Positions 9,443 through 18,043 are shown, counted from the stretch's first letter. The stretch: DNA of 64,000 nucleotides from Bosea sp. AS-1 (GCF_002220095.1 NZ_CP022372.1:4622501-4686500), one strand, 5' to 3'. Notes: a model not told the origin generated them from the letters alone. Program-made: numbers and translations.

Positions 9443-9528
9443 AATCAGTACATAATCATTCGTCGCGATCGGTGCCCCGTGGTAAACTGTGGTTCCGCCC
9501 GGCCTCTCCAGGGCGGAGGGAGAGCGCC

Positions 9529-9825
9529 ATGTTCGCAGATGAAGCGAGGCCTCGCCGACACCGCCTGCTGAGCTGGCTCCTGGCTCTCGCGGTTCTGCTG
9601 CTTGTCACCGAAGCAGCCGCCGCGGAGCCAGCCATTCCGCTCGACGGCCCGCGCCTGGCCCAGGCGCCCGAGCCACTCTGCTTCTGCTGGAACGACGGCC
9701 GGAAGATCGCGGAGGGCTCCGCGTCCTGCATTCGCACGACCCAAGGTCGCAGGGTCGCGACCTGCGGACGCGTAACCAACATCATGTCCTGGCAAGTCAC
9801 CGAGACCCCCTGCCCCGAAAGCTGA
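9529..9825 (+). CDS. Small secreted cysteine-containing protein of unknown function
   Basis: The ATG at 9529 follows a GGAGGGA ribosome-binding site. The 98-residue product has a charged N-terminus (DEARPRRHR), a hydrophobic signal core (LLSWLLALAVLLLV) and a probable cleavage site after TEAAAA. The mature part of about 65 residues holds five cysteines, in CFCWNDGRK, ASCIRT, ATCGRV and ETPCPES, suggesting disulfides in the periplasm. I do not recognise a named domain. Similar short secreted CFCWNDG-type proteins may recur in Hyphomicrobiales, but that is from memory. A GC hairpin follows about 40 bases downstream. Confidence 0.7.
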   Translation: MFADEARPRRHRLLSWLLALAVLLLVTEAAAAEPAIPLDGPRLAQAPEPLCFCWNDGRKIAEGSASCIRTTQGRRVATCGRVTNIMSWQVTETPCPES

Positions 9826-9861
9826 AGTCTTCGCAGCAGGAAACGGTTCGCGGTAACAGAA

Positions 9862-9889
9862 ACGCCGCCGAGACATCTCCCGGCGGCGT
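9862..9889. terminator. Bidirectional hairpin terminator
   Basis: The arms ACGCCGCCG (9862-9870) and CGGCGGCGT (9881-9889) form a perfect nine-base stem with a ten-base loop. On the minus strand it is followed by TTTCTGTT, a usable U-tract for the 27-residue ORF. On the plus strand the tail is the weaker CACTTCTTA, after the small secreted protein gene. Confidence 0.65.
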
Positions 9890-9938
9890 CACTTCTTATG
9901 GCTCTTGTGGTCCTATCGACTGCGAGACTGACCCTTTG

Positions 9939-10022
9939 TCAGAACGCTCCCAAAACGATTGCCATCATGAAAACGAAAGCCGCACCCATGATCAACCGGT
10001 CGAGACGTAGCGTGACAGCCAT
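9939..10022 (-). CDS. 27-residue single-pass membrane peptide
   Basis: The ATG at 10022 is preceded by AGGAGG with a five-base spacer, among the best ribosome-binding sites in the window. The reading frame is 27 codons plus TGA. The peptide has a short cationic N-terminus with three arginines (MAVTLRLDRL) and then an uninterrupted hydrophobic helix of about 17 residues with two adjacent Met (FVFMMAIVLGAF at the C-terminus). It is followed by a hairpin with a T-rich tail on the same strand. No function can be assigned. It is too short for ordinary gene callers, but the start and termination signals support expression. Confidence 0.6.
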   Translation of the reverse strand: MAVTLRLDRLIMGAAFVFMMAIVLGAF

Positions 10023-10422
10023 CACACCCTCCTGTGTCATTGACCTGTCGCAGAACCTACCAGAACTGGCGGGGGCCGCAAGGGGGCAGCATCGTGGCAG
10101 CTCCGAGGCGAAGGCTAGATCATGCTTAAATCGAGGTTAAAGCATTGAATAGATTTGGGGATATTTCTGGCGACCAACAGTCTTTCCGACCGCCGGCGCG
10201 CAAGCTGTTCAGGGCCACCAAAGCGATCTTCTCGGAGGCTCGCAAGCCTGACCTCGCATTGATCGGGAACGCGAGGGAGAAGCGGAAGAATCGCGGCAGG
10301 TTAACGTCAAACACGCCCGATTAAGTCCGTATTCACCACTGTGCCAAAGTTAATCCGGCTGTGGCGGCCGGGGCGCAGTCGGTTGAGAAACCGTTCACCA
10401 AACGCTTCGCATTTGATTGGTC
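10023..10422. other. 400-base region without a recognisable gene
   Basis: It holds the upstream regions of the 27-residue peptide (leftward) and of the extensin-like lipoprotein (rightward). The middle is AT-richer than the flanks, with a short inverted repeat ATGCTT (10122-10127) and AAGCAT (10139-10144). A minus-strand frame of 62 codons at 10126-10314 lacks a convincing ribosome-binding site and is not called. Confidence 0.5.
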
Positions 10423-11586
10423 ATGCGACGCGTGAAACTCGCCCTCATCGCAGTTGGCCTCGCCGGCGCCGCCGGGCTGGCCGGCTGCGGCAAATTCCAG
10501 AAAGCCCAGCGTGCGCCCTGGCGTGACCAGGCTGAAGCGACCTGCCTGCAATCCGGCCAGGTGCAGATCTCGAGCTATGTCAGCCTGCACGGTAAGGCCA
10601 TCGACGGACCGGGAACCTGCGGCATGCAGCAGCCGCTCAAGGTCACGGCCCTGCAGAACGGCAGCGTCAGCCTGAAGAGCCCCGCCCTCCTCGCCTGCCC
10701 GGTCGTCGCGACGACCGACCAGTGGTTCGCCGAGGTGGTGCAGCCGGCTGCGATGAACATCTTCGGTGCACAGGTGATCGAGATCCGTGCCGGCTCCTAT
10801 TCCTGCCGCTCGATGAACAACGGCACCTATACGACGCGCACCTCGGAGCACGCCTTCGGCAATGCCGTCGACGTGTTCTCCTTCCGGCTGAACGACGGTC
10901 GGACCGTCACGGTCAAGGAAGGCTGGCGCGGCTCGCCGGAAGAACAAAACTTCCTGCGCGAGGTCTTCGTGGGTGCCTGCACCTATTTCGGCACCGTGCT
11001 CGGCCCGGGCGCCGACCCGATGCATTACGACCACATCCATATCGACCTCGCCCGCCACACCAAGGGCCGGCACATCTGCAAGCCGATCATCAAGTACACG
11101 CCGAACTACAACCTGCCTCCTGCCGATCCGGGCCGGACCTATTCCTCGGCGCAGAACGCGCCGGCCACGCCGCGCGGAAGCGCCCCCGCTGCCGCGGCCT
11201 ATGCCGGCGGCCCGATGCTGCGCCAGCCGAATGACGGCATGCGCCCGCCCGGCAGCGTGCAGGGTGGCTACCCGGTCGCGAATAACGGGCGCGGCCAGGA
11301 CCACAGTCTCGACGCGCAGATGCGCTTCTTGCAGGACTATGATGCGCGCCAGCGCCAGGGTCAGAGTCAGGGCCGGTCGCGCTTCCAGCCGCAGCCTCTG
11401 CCGAGCGAGCAGCGCGGGCCGCTCGCCCTGCCCGGCGCCGTCGAACCCTCAGAAGAAGAGGCCGTGCTCGGCGATGGCGGCGGCTCCGGCGTCGTCGACC
11501 AGCAGGGATCGGACGAGGCCCAGCCGATCTCGCCGGACCATGATCCTTTCGCCTACAGCTCCGGACGGGTGACGAAGCGCCGCTGA
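10423..11586 (+). CDS. Extensin-like domain lipoprotein (putative peptidoglycan D,D-peptidase fold)
   Basis: This 387-residue protein has a lipoprotein signal ending in the lipobox L-A-G-C, with Cys22 as the lipidation site. The extensin-like C domain (residues about 45-220) has paired Cys residues plus SEHAFGNAVDVFSF and MHYDHIHID. The latter two supply the His and Asp residues typical of LAS-type zinc D,D-peptidases such as MepA and VanX. The remainder (about 230-387) is a low-complexity tail rich in Pro, Ala, Gln and Gly. An envelope role in trimming peptidoglycan is inferred from fold and lipidation. It converges tail-to-tail with mepA, nine bases apart. Confidence 0.82.
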   Translation: MRRVKLALIAVGLAGAAGLAGCGKFQKAQRAPWRDQAEATCLQSGQVQISSYVSLHGKAIDGPGTCGMQQPLKVTALQNGSVSLKSPALLACPVVATTDQWFAEVVQPAAMNIFGAQVIEIRAGSYSCRSMNNGTYTTRTSEHAFGNAVDVFSFRLNDGRTVTVKEGWRGSPEEQNFLREVFVGACTYFGTVLGPGADPMHYDHIHIDLARHTKGRHICKPIIKYTPNYNLPPADPGRTYSSAQNAPATPRGSAPAAAAYAGGPMLRQPNDGMRPPGSVQGGYPVANNGRGQDHSLDAQMRFLQDYDARQRQGQSQGRSRFQPQPLPSEQRGPLALPGAVEPSEEEAVLGDGGGSGVVDQQGSDEAQPISPDHDPFAYSSGRVTKRR

Positions 11587-11595
11587 CCCCGGAGT

Positions 11596-12534
11596 TCAGG
11601 GCGAGGCCAGCACCTGCCGGCACTCCGGCGGCAGGGCATCGAGCGACATCGGCGGCTTGGGCTTGGGTTTCGGCCCCGGCTTCGGCTTGGGCGGATGGAA
11701 GATCGCCTTGTACTGACGCTCGACCCAGCCGGTCAGCTCCGCCCCGCAGCCATCGCCGAAATTCGGCGGCTCCTGCGGCACGCAACTCGCCATGCCGGCC
11801 GGACAGGCCAGCCGGATATGAAAGTGGTAGTTATGGCCCCAGATCGGCCGGACCTTGTCGAGCCAGCTCCGATCCCCGGGCTCGCGGCAAAGCGCGACCT
11901 TCAGCGCCGGATTGACGAAGATGCGCTCCACCTTCGGATCCGCTGCGACGGTCCGGAGCAGGCGGACATGGGCCGGTGTCCAGTAGCGCGGGTCGACATC
12001 ACGCCAGTCGGAGCGGGCCATGTTGACAGCAGGCATGTTCTCGCGCTGGTCGCGATCGAGCCGGCCCTTCGGCATCGGCGTTAGCCAAACGTCAGCGTCC
12101 AGGCCGATCTGATGCGAGGCATGGCCGGTCAGCATCGGCCCACCTCGCGGTTGCGACATGTCGCCGACCAGAAGCCCGGCCCAGCCGGTGATGCGCGGCA
12201 CGTCGCGGGCGAGCTTCTCGAGATAGTCGATCAGCACCGGGTGGCCCCAGTTGCGGTTGCGGTTGAGCCGCATCACCTGCCAACTCGGTCCGTCGAGGGG
12301 CAGTGCCGCGCCACCGGCGAGGCAGCCGCGGGCATAGGAGCCGATGGCCCGCGGCGGCAGATGCGCGGGCGTCGTCTTCTGGCCGAAGAGCGAGCGGGCG
12401 GCATCCGGCCAGTTGGCGATGTTGGCGGCACGCGTCCGCGCCTCCTGGTCAGCCGTGGACTGGGCCTGGGCCGAGACAGGCGCGAGGCCAGCCATGATGG
12501 CGAGGAAAGCAGCGATTCGGATGGCGTGGCGCAT
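11596..12534 (-). CDS. mepA: Penicillin-insensitive murein endopeptidase MepA
   Basis: MepA is a periplasmic zinc LAS peptidase that cleaves D-Ala-meso-DAP cross-links in peptidoglycan. The 312-residue product starts at the ATG at 12534, giving a clean Sec signal (ending VSAQAQS). The core shows RNRNWGHP, the metal-binding GHASHQIGLDADVW and the downstream GHNYHFHIRL, both diagnostic. Several Cys residues are likely disulfide-bonded. An unusual C-terminal extension has repeated Pro-Lys dipeptides (HPPKPKPGPKPKPKPP), followed by about 20 residues with a Cys. The gene ends nine bases from the extensin-like gene's stop. Confidence 0.92.
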   Translation of the reverse strand: MRHAIRIAAFLAIMAGLAPVSAQAQSTADQEARTRAANIANWPDAARSLFGQKTTPAHLPPRAIGSYARGCLAGGAALPLDGPSWQVMRLNRNRNWGHPVLIDYLEKLARDVPRITGWAGLLVGDMSQPRGGPMLTGHASHQIGLDADVWLTPMPKGRLDRDQRENMPAVNMARSDWRDVDPRYWTPAHVRLLRTVAADPKVERIFVNPALKVALCREPGDRSWLDKVRPIWGHNYHFHIRLACPAGMASCVPQEPPNFGDGCGAELTGWVERQYKAIFHPPKPKPGPKPKPKPPMSLDALPPECRQVLASP

Positions 12535-12655
12535 CGATGCAGGATCGTCGCCGCCAAGGTCGATGGTCAAGCAGGCGAATGGACAAGGCGAGCTGCTGAT
12601 TGCAGCGTAGCGGGGAAGGCGGCGAGGTCGCCGGATGCAAAAACGGAGGAAAGCC

Positions 12656-13636
12656 ATGCCAGCCCGCATCGATCGCCGCTCCCTGCTCGCCGGCACCGGC
12701 GCCGTACTGCTCAGTTCGGGACCAGGCTTCGCCCAGCAACCCTGGCCGCAAGGACGCCAGATCAAGCTCATCGTGCCGTTCACGCCCGGAGGCGCGACCG
12801 ACGTGCTCGGCCGGCTCGTCGCCGACAAGCTCAGCCAGACATGGGGCAATGTGATCGTGGTCGAGAACCGCCCCGGCGCCGGCAGCAATATCGGGATCGA
12901 GGCCGCAGCGAAGGCCGAGCCGAACGGCGATACGCTGCTGATCGCCTCGGTCGGGCTCGCCACCAACCGCTACCTCTATGCGAAGGTGAACTACGACCCG
13001 GTGAAGGATCTCGCTCCGATCACCATGGTGGCGCTGGTGCCCAATCTGCTCGTCGTGCGCAACGACCTGCCGGTGCAGAACGTCGCCGAGCTCGTCGCCT
13101 ATGCCAAGGCCAATCCCGGCAAGCTGACCTATGCCTCCTCCGGCGTCGGTACCTCGCTGCACCTCTCCGGCGAACTGTTCCAGAAGCTCACCGGCACGAA
13201 GATGGTGCATGTGCCCTATCGCGGCTCCGCCCAGGCAGTCCAGGACCTGATGGGCGGCCGTGTCGACCTGATCTTCGACAACATCACCTCGTCGCTGCCC
13301 CAGGCGAAGAGCGGCACCATCCGCGGCCTCGGTGTGACGACGGCCAAGCGCGCGCCGACGGCGCCGGAATATCCGCCGATCGCGGAAACCGTGCCCGGCT
13401 TCGACGTCTCGTCCTGGTTCGCGCTGTTTGCGCCGGCGAAGACGCCACAAGCGATCATCGACAAGATCCAGGCCGACACCAAGGCCGGTGTCGCCGACCC
13501 CGCCCTCCGCGCCAAGATGGACGCGCTGGCAGCGGAGCCAGGCGGCTGGGCGCCGGCCGAGTTGGGGGCGTTCCTGCAATCCGAACTGACGAAATGGGGC
13601 GGCCTGATCAAGGAGACCGGCATCAAGGCCGATTAG
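12656..13636 (+). CDS. Bug-family (TctC) periplasmic substrate-binding protein
   Basis: This 326-residue solute receptor belongs to the tripartite tricarboxylate transporter superfamily. The ATG at 12656 has GGAGGA five bases upstream. An earlier in-frame ATG at 12635 would place that site inside the gene. The signal begins RIDRRSLLAGTG, a twin-arginine-like sequence. The mature protein has the Bug hallmarks: LIVPFTPGGATDVLGRL near residue 45, VVENRPGAGSNIG and YRGSAQAVQDLMGGRVD. Ligands of Bug proteins are small carboxylates or amides and cannot be predicted here. No TctA or TctB membrane partner is nearby, which is common for orphan Bug receptors. Confidence 0.9.
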   Translation: MPARIDRRSLLAGTGAVLLSSGPGFAQQPWPQGRQIKLIVPFTPGGATDVLGRLVADKLSQTWGNVIVVENRPGAGSNIGIEAAAKAEPNGDTLLIASVGLATNRYLYAKVNYDPVKDLAPITMVALVPNLLVVRNDLPVQNVAELVAYAKANPGKLTYASSGVGTSLHLSGELFQKLTGTKMVHVPYRGSAQAVQDLMGGRVDLIFDNITSSLPQAKSGTIRGLGVTTAKRAPTAPEYPPIAETVPGFDVSSWFALFAPAKTPQAIIDKIQADTKAGVADPALRAKMDALAAEPGGWAPAELGAFLQSELTKWGGLIKETGIKAD

Positions 13637-13759
13637 AGCGTCTGCTGACGCGGAGCACAGTTTCCGCGGCGGCGGAGGCGCCATCGGGCGGAACAGCCCT
13701 TCTCAACCGGGGTTTCCTTGTCGACTGCGTCATTTGGCGCGAAGAACAAGGAAACCCTC

Positions 13760-13933
13760 ATGTCTACGCTTCTGATTGTCCTGCTGGTGATCCTGCTGCT
13801 CGGCGGCGGCGGATATTACGGACATCGCAGCTATGGACCGGCGGGACTCGGCGGTGTCGTCGGCCTGGTCCTGGTGGTCGTGCTGATCCTATGGCTTCTG
13901 GGCGCCATCGGCGGCGCTCCGCTCAGGGTCTGA
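13760..13933 (+). CDS. DUF3309 small membrane protein
   Basis: This 57-residue protein starts at an ATG preceded by AAGGAA. It has two hydrophobic helices (LLIVLLVILLLGGGG and GVVGLVLVVVLILWLLGAI) around the motif YYGHRSYGPAGLGG, matching the DUF3309 pattern (helix, aromatic-Gly linker, helix). The family is common in proteobacteria and has no assigned function. A GC-rich palindrome without a T-run overlaps the convergent end of the next gene at 13952-13973. Confidence 0.8.
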   Translation: MSTLLIVLLVILLLGGGGYYGHRSYGPAGLGGVVGLVLVVVLILWLLGAIGGAPLRV

Positions 13934-13959
13934 CGGAACGGGTCCGGTCGGCCGGCCGG

Positions 13960-14916
13960 TCAGGACCGGCCGGTGTCATGCTCCCAGACGGCCACCGCCG
14001 CGGCGAGATCCTCGAGCGCGACGCCGACCGACTTGAACAGCGTGATGCCGCCGCCGGCAACGCCGCCCTCGATGCGCCCATGGCAGAGATCGGCCAGCGT
14101 GCCGGCCACCTTGTCGGCGCTGTAGCTGCCTTCGGCGATCGCAACCGCGACATCGCCGCCCTCGTCGATCGCCTTGCTAGAATCGACCACCACACGGGCG
14201 CGATGCAACGCATCGGCATCGGCCTCGCGCATCTGCATGGTGAAGCCGCCGATCAGGTCGAGATGCGCCTCGCGCTTGAGCCAGTGCCCGTGGATCAGCG
14301 GCTCGGTGGCGTTTGTGGCGCAGGAAATGATGTCGGCCGTGCGGGCCTCGCCTTCGAGATCGGTCGTGGCGCGCGCGGCGATGCCGTCCTTCGCCAGCTC
14401 CGCCACCGTGGCCTCGGCCGCTTCCGGCCGCCGCGCCCAGATCGCGATGTCGGTCAGCGGCCGCACCGAACGGTGCGCCTTGACGATGAAGGGAGCGAGC
14501 GCCCCCGCTCCGACCATCAGCATGTGACTGGCTTCGGGATTGGACATGTAGCGCGACGCCAAAGCGGAAGCCGCGGCAGTGCGCCAGGTCGTCAGGCGAT
14601 TGCCGTCCATCACGGCGAGCGGCCGGCCGGTCGCACCATCCATCAGCAGATAGGCGCCCATCACGCCCGGCAGGTTGCGCTTGCCATTACCGAAGAAGAC
14701 CGAGACGATCTTGGTGCCGATATAGGGCTTTTCCGCCGCCGGGCCGCTCCAGGCGGGCATGGTCAGCAGAATGGCATCGTCCTCGCCCGGGCGCTCGATG
14801 GCGTATTGGCCGCGCTTGGGTGCGACGACCTCACCGCGAAACGCCTCGTCGAGGATATCGATCAGTCCCGGATAGTTCAGGGCCGCGTCGATCTCGGCCG
14901 CATCGAAAAGGCGCAT
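13960..14916 (-). CDS. Ornithine cyclodeaminase / delta1-pyrroline-2-carboxylate reductase family protein
   Basis: This 318-residue member of the OCD/mu-crystallin family is an NAD(P)-binding enzyme acting on amino or imino acids. It has the N-terminal dimerisation half, then GNRLTTWRTAAASALASRYM and the Rossmann motif MLMVGAGALAPFIVKAH around residue 120, and DIISCATNATEPLIHG downstream. Which substrate it uses (ornithine, alanine or a cyclic imino acid) cannot be told from the family alone. Its ATG overlaps the stop of lapA by one base (TGATG), so the two are translationally coupled, although the functions look unrelated. Confidence 0.85.
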   Translation of the reverse strand: MRLFDAAEIDAALNYPGLIDILDEAFRGEVVAPKRGQYAIERPGEDDAILLTMPAWSGPAAEKPYIGTKIVSVFFGNGKRNLPGVMGAYLLMDGATGRPLAVMDGNRLTTWRTAAASALASRYMSNPEASHMLMVGAGALAPFIVKAHRSVRPLTDIAIWARRPEAAEATVAELAKDGIAARATTDLEGEARTADIISCATNATEPLIHGHWLKREAHLDLIGGFTMQMREADADALHRARVVVDSSKAIDEGGDVAVAIAEGSYSADKVAGTLADLCHGRIEGGVAGGGITLFKSVGVALEDLAAAVAVWEHDTGRS

Positions 14917-15254
14917 CAATTCCGTCCGTCGGTCAGGGCGGGCAAAGCAGAATCAGGCACGGCCGAGCGCAGCGCCTGCGTTTCCGAACGCAGGACCTCG
15001 ACCTCGCGGCGGCTGCGACGCGCCGCCTTGCGATGCTTGCCCTGAGCCAGCCAGGAGGCCAGCCCACCGACGAGCACGCCCAGGAAGATCGCCGCCAGCA
15101 CGACCAGGAAGAGCGGGATTTCATAAGACAGCGTCGGCAGGTCGCGACTGAACGGGTCGAGCGAGATCCGGACCGGACCCCGGTTGGCAATCGAGAACAG
15201 CACGATCAGCAGCGCGATCGGCACCAGAACCAGCGCCTTGAAGAAGGCCTTCAT
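14916..15254 (-). CDS. lapA: LapA family (DUF1049) inner-membrane protein
   Basis: This 112-residue protein has two transmembrane helices (ALVLVPIALLIVLFSIANRG and PLFLVVLAAIFLGVLVGGLA), then a basic region (KHRKAARRSRREVEVLRSE) and a coiled-coil tail in the cytoplasm. The N-R-G-P-V between helix and loop is typical. In E. coli LapA/LapB regulate LPS synthesis through LpxC turnover; in alphaproteobacteria only the LapA domain is usually conserved beside ihfB, as here. It sits 46 bases downstream of ihfB on the same strand. Confidence 0.88.
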   Translation of the reverse strand: MKAFFKALVLVPIALLIVLFSIANRGPVRISLDPFSRDLPTLSYEIPLFLVVLAAIFLGVLVGGLASWLAQGKHRKAARRSRREVEVLRSETQALRSAVPDSALPALTDGRN

Positions 15255-15300
15255 CGCAATCTCCGTGCCGGCATGCGCGGAAGCTGCCGGCTCTCAGGGC

Positions 15301-15585
15301 TCAAGCCTTGCCGTTGAGGCGCAGGCGCAGCTCCTTGCCCGTCTTGAAGACGGGAACGAACTTCTCCTCGACCTCCACCGCATCGCCGGTGCGCGGGTTG
15401 CGGCCGATGCGGGCCGAGCGCGCCTTGCGGGAAAAGGCGCCGAAGCCGCGCAACTCCACCCGGTCCCCTCGCGCCAGCGCCTTCACGATCTCGTCCAGGA
15501 TCGCAGAGACGATGTTCTCGATATCGCGCTGATAGAGATGGGTGTTCTGCTCGGCGATCCGCTGAACGAGTTCTGATTTAATCAT
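15301..15585 (-). CDS. ihfB: Integration host factor subunit beta
   Basis: This 94-residue DNA-bending protein of the HU/IHF family forms a heterodimer with IhfA (not in this window). It has the N-terminal helices [20 protein letters not shown] and the [28 protein letters not shown] signature, with the Arg-Asn-Pro wedge at the arm tip. The C-terminal strand and helix read [18 protein letters not shown]. The ATG at 15585 gives the exact family N-terminus. It follows sppA in the order sppA-ihfB-lapA. Confidence 0.95.
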   Translation of the reverse strand: MIKSELVQRIAEQNTHLYQRDIENIVSAILDEIVKALARGDRVELRGFGAFSRKARSARIGRNPRTGDAVEVEEKFVPVFKTGKELRLRLNGKA

Positions 15586-15613
15586 CGCTGGAGTATAACC
15601 ATTTGTATCAACA

Positions 15614-16585
15614 TCACTTTTCAGCGGCAGGCTGCCAGAGCGCCAGAGGCTCGTCAAGCCGCAAGCCGACAGGCTGATCCGCCGCCCGCGCAATCGTCGC
15701 CGCCAGCCCGTCGAGGCCGGCCAGACGCGCCGAGACCTCGGCCAGACTCCACAGCCCGAAGCGCGAAGAACTGCTGCGCGGGCGCCAGTCGCGGACCTTC
15801 AGGTCCTTGGCGACTTTCTTCTCCTTTTCGAGCCAGGCGATGCCCTCGCGCTCGCCGCCGAGCTCGTCGATCAATTTGAGGCCGAGCGCCTGCCGACCGG
15901 AGAAGACGCGCCCGTCGGAGGCCGTGCCGAGCTGCGCGTCATCGAGGCGGCGCCGGTCATGCACCATCTGCTTGAACCAGCGGTAATTGTCATCGACGAC
16001 GCTCTGCAGCGCGGCGCGCGCCTCCGGCGAGGTCGGTTCGAAGCCGTTCGGCGCCGCTTTCAACGGGCTCGACTTGATCTCCTCGACCTTGACGCCGACC
16101 GTGCCGAGAAGCTGGCTGACATTGGGATACTGGAAGAGCACGCCGATCGAACCGACGAGCGAGGTTTCACGCGCGACGATATGGTCGGTGCTCATCGCCG
16201 CGATGTAACCGCCGGAGGCGGCGAGGCCGCTGACCACGGTGACGATCGGCTTCTTGCCGGCCAGCTCGCGCAGCGCCACATGCAGCGCCTCGGCGCCAGA
16301 GGTCGTGCCGCCAGGGCTGTTGACGTCGAGCACGACGGCGGAAACCGTCTTGCTGTCGCCAACCGACTTGATCAGGTCGAGTGTGCGGCGATCGCCCGAG
16401 ATGAAGCCGGAGATGGAGACGCGGGCGATGTGCGGGCTGGACAAGGACACCGTGCCGTCATCGCGCCAGGCGAGGCCGCCGACGACCGCCGCGGCGATCA
16501 CACCGAGCACAGCCAGCACGCGCCAGAGCGTCAGCTTGCGCCGCAGGCTGCGGCGATCGGCAAGCAGGTCGGCATCGGAGGCCAT
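15614..16585 (-). CDS. sppA: Signal peptide peptidase SppA (short form)
   Basis: This 323-residue inner-membrane serine protease digests released signal peptides. It has one N-terminal membrane helix (residues 20-40, [20 protein letters not shown]) and a single periplasmic S49 domain. The nucleophile is Ser124 in [10 protein letters not shown]. The general base is Lys176 in [13 protein letters not shown]. The length fits the short SppA36A class rather than the 67-kDa enterobacterial form. It starts 73 bases after the Hsp70-like gene and is followed by ihfB, 28 bases on. Confidence 0.92.
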   Translation of the reverse strand: MASDADLLADRRSLRRKLTLWRVLAVLGVIAAAVVGGLAWRDDGTVSLSSPHIARVSISGFISGDRRTLDLIKSVGDSKTVSAVVLDVNSPGGTTSGAEALHVALRELAGKKPIVTVVSGLAASGGYIAAMSTDHIVARETSLVGSIGVLFQYPNVSQLLGTVGVKVEEIKSSPLKAAPNGFEPTSPEARAALQSVVDDNYRWFKQMVHDRRRLDDAQLGTASDGRVFSGRQALGLKLIDELGGEREGIAWLEKEKKVAKDLKVRDWRPRSSSSRFGLWSLAEVSARLAGLDGLAATIARAADQPVGLRLDEPLALWQPAAEK

Positions 16586-16658
16586 CGGGAAACTCCAGTA
16601 GGCTGCGGGCCCGTGATGTAGCCCCGTCCCGCCGGTCGGGCAAGGCGCGAGGCGTCGC

Positions 16659-17948
16659 CTAGGCCGCGACCGAGGCGCGCGCCCGGTCGAGCGCAACCAA
16701 AGCGAGCCCGCTCGCGACCGAGCGGAAGGCATCACCGATGTGAACCTTCTCTGCGCCGAAGCGCCGGTCGAACAGCGACCGCACAGCCGGCACATGCGAA
16801 GTACCGCCGGTCATGAAGACGGCCTCGATCCGGCCGCCATCGATGCCGGCTTCCGCCAGCGCCCGGTCGAGCGCCGTCTCGATGGCCCCGACATCCTCGG
16901 CGATCCAGCGCTCGAAATCGCTGCGGCGGATCGGCGTCTCGATCGCCACGCCCATCTGCACGAAGCGCAGCACCGTCTCGTCATGCTCAGAGAGCGCGAT
17001 CTTGGCAGCCGAGACGGCGCGATAGAGCTCGTAGCCGAGATCATATTCGATCACGGTCAGCAGGTCCTCGAGCTTGCCGGGTTCGACCGCTTCGCGGATC
17101 AGGGCATGCAGCTCGGCCATGGTCTCGCGGCTCTTCATCAAGGAGAGCTTGTGCCATTGCGCGAAGGCGGCGTGGTAATGCGCCGGCACCGGCAGGAGTT
17201 TGCCGAAGGAACGGTATTCCGTGCCCTTGCCCAGCGCCGGCGAGACGGCGTGCTCGATGATGCGATAGTCGAAGGTGTCGCCGGCGACGCCGACGCCGGC
17301 ATGGGAGAGCGGAATCGCCTCCAGCCCTCCGCGCTCGCCGGGCTCGAAACGCATCACCGAGAAGTCGCTGGTGCCGCCGCCGAAATCGGCGACCAGCATG
17401 GTCTGCGGGGTCTTCAAGTCGCGAGCGTACCAATAGGCGGCGCCGAGCGGCTCATAGGCGAAATCGACCTGATCCAGGCCCGCCTTGGCATAGGAGGCAC
17501 CGAGGCGACCGAGCGCCAGCTCCTCGTCCGGCCGCTCGCCGGCGAAGACGACCGGGCGGCCCGAGATCAGCGGCAGCATCGCCGCATCCTCGAGCCCTTC
17601 GGTCAGATCGCCGAGAAAGACGCCGATCAGGTCCTCCAGCCGGAAGAGCTTGCCGAAGAGCCGCGTCTCCTGGAAGGCGCGACTGGAAAGATGGGTCTTG
17701 AGCGATTGCAGGAAGCGGTGCTCGCTGGTCATGCCAAGCGCCATGTCCAGCGCATCGGGGCCGCTGACATGGGTGATGCGGGCATGCGGCGGGCGTCCCT
17801 CGCGCCAGAACATCAGCGCCGAGCGATAGGCGTCGACCGCGCCCTGCTTCGTCGCGAAGGAGCGTGTCACAACCGAGCCGTCGGCCCCTGCCAGCGCCAC
17901 GACGCTGTTGGTGGTGCCGAAGTCGATGCCGATGGCGGCGGGGGTCAT
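16659..17948 (-). CDS. Hsp70-family (YegD-like) ATPase-domain protein
   Basis: This 429-residue protein contains the actin/Hsp70 ATPase fold and no recognisable substrate-binding domain. Phosphate loop 1 is AIGIDFGTTNSVVAL at the N-terminus, loop 2 is LVADFGGGTSDFSV near residue 190, and the adenosine motif VFMTGGTSHVPAV is near residue 385. This matches YegD, a DnaK relative of unknown client. The ATG at 17948 is preceded by AAGGAG. It lies between the rpsA terminator and sppA on the same strand. Confidence 0.85.
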   Translation of the reverse strand: MTPAAIGIDFGTTNSVVALAGADGSVVTRSFATKQGAVDAYRSALMFWREGRPPHARITHVSGPDALDMALGMTSEHRFLQSLKTHLSSRAFQETRLFGKLFRLEDLIGVFLGDLTEGLEDAAMLPLISGRPVVFAGERPDEELALGRLGASYAKAGLDQVDFAYEPLGAAYWYARDLKTPQTMLVADFGGGTSDFSVMRFEPGERGGLEAIPLSHAGVGVAGDTFDYRIIEHAVSPALGKGTEYRSFGKLLPVPAHYHAAFAQWHKLSLMKSRETMAELHALIREAVEPGKLEDLLTVIEYDLGYELYRAVSAAKIALSEHDETVLRFVQMGVAIETPIRRSDFERWIAEDVGAIETALDRALAEAGIDGGRIEAVFMTGGTSHVPAVRSLFDRRFGAEKVHIGDAFRSVASGLALVALDRARASVAA

Positions 17949-18043
17949 GACGAGCTCCTTTCGCAAATGGACGGATCAGCCCTCGCCCCCAGAAACAGGC
18001 CTGCGCCTGCACCTCGGGTCGAGGGCTGTGAAGACAACCGAAA

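Noticed and set aside
10126..10314. 62-codon minus-strand frame in the gap before the extensin-like gene
   Set aside because: No ribosome-binding site and no recognisable sequence.
13952..13973. GC-rich palindrome between DUF3309 and the cyclodeaminase-like gene as a terminator
   Set aside because: No T-run on either strand, and the right arm is inside the coding sequence.
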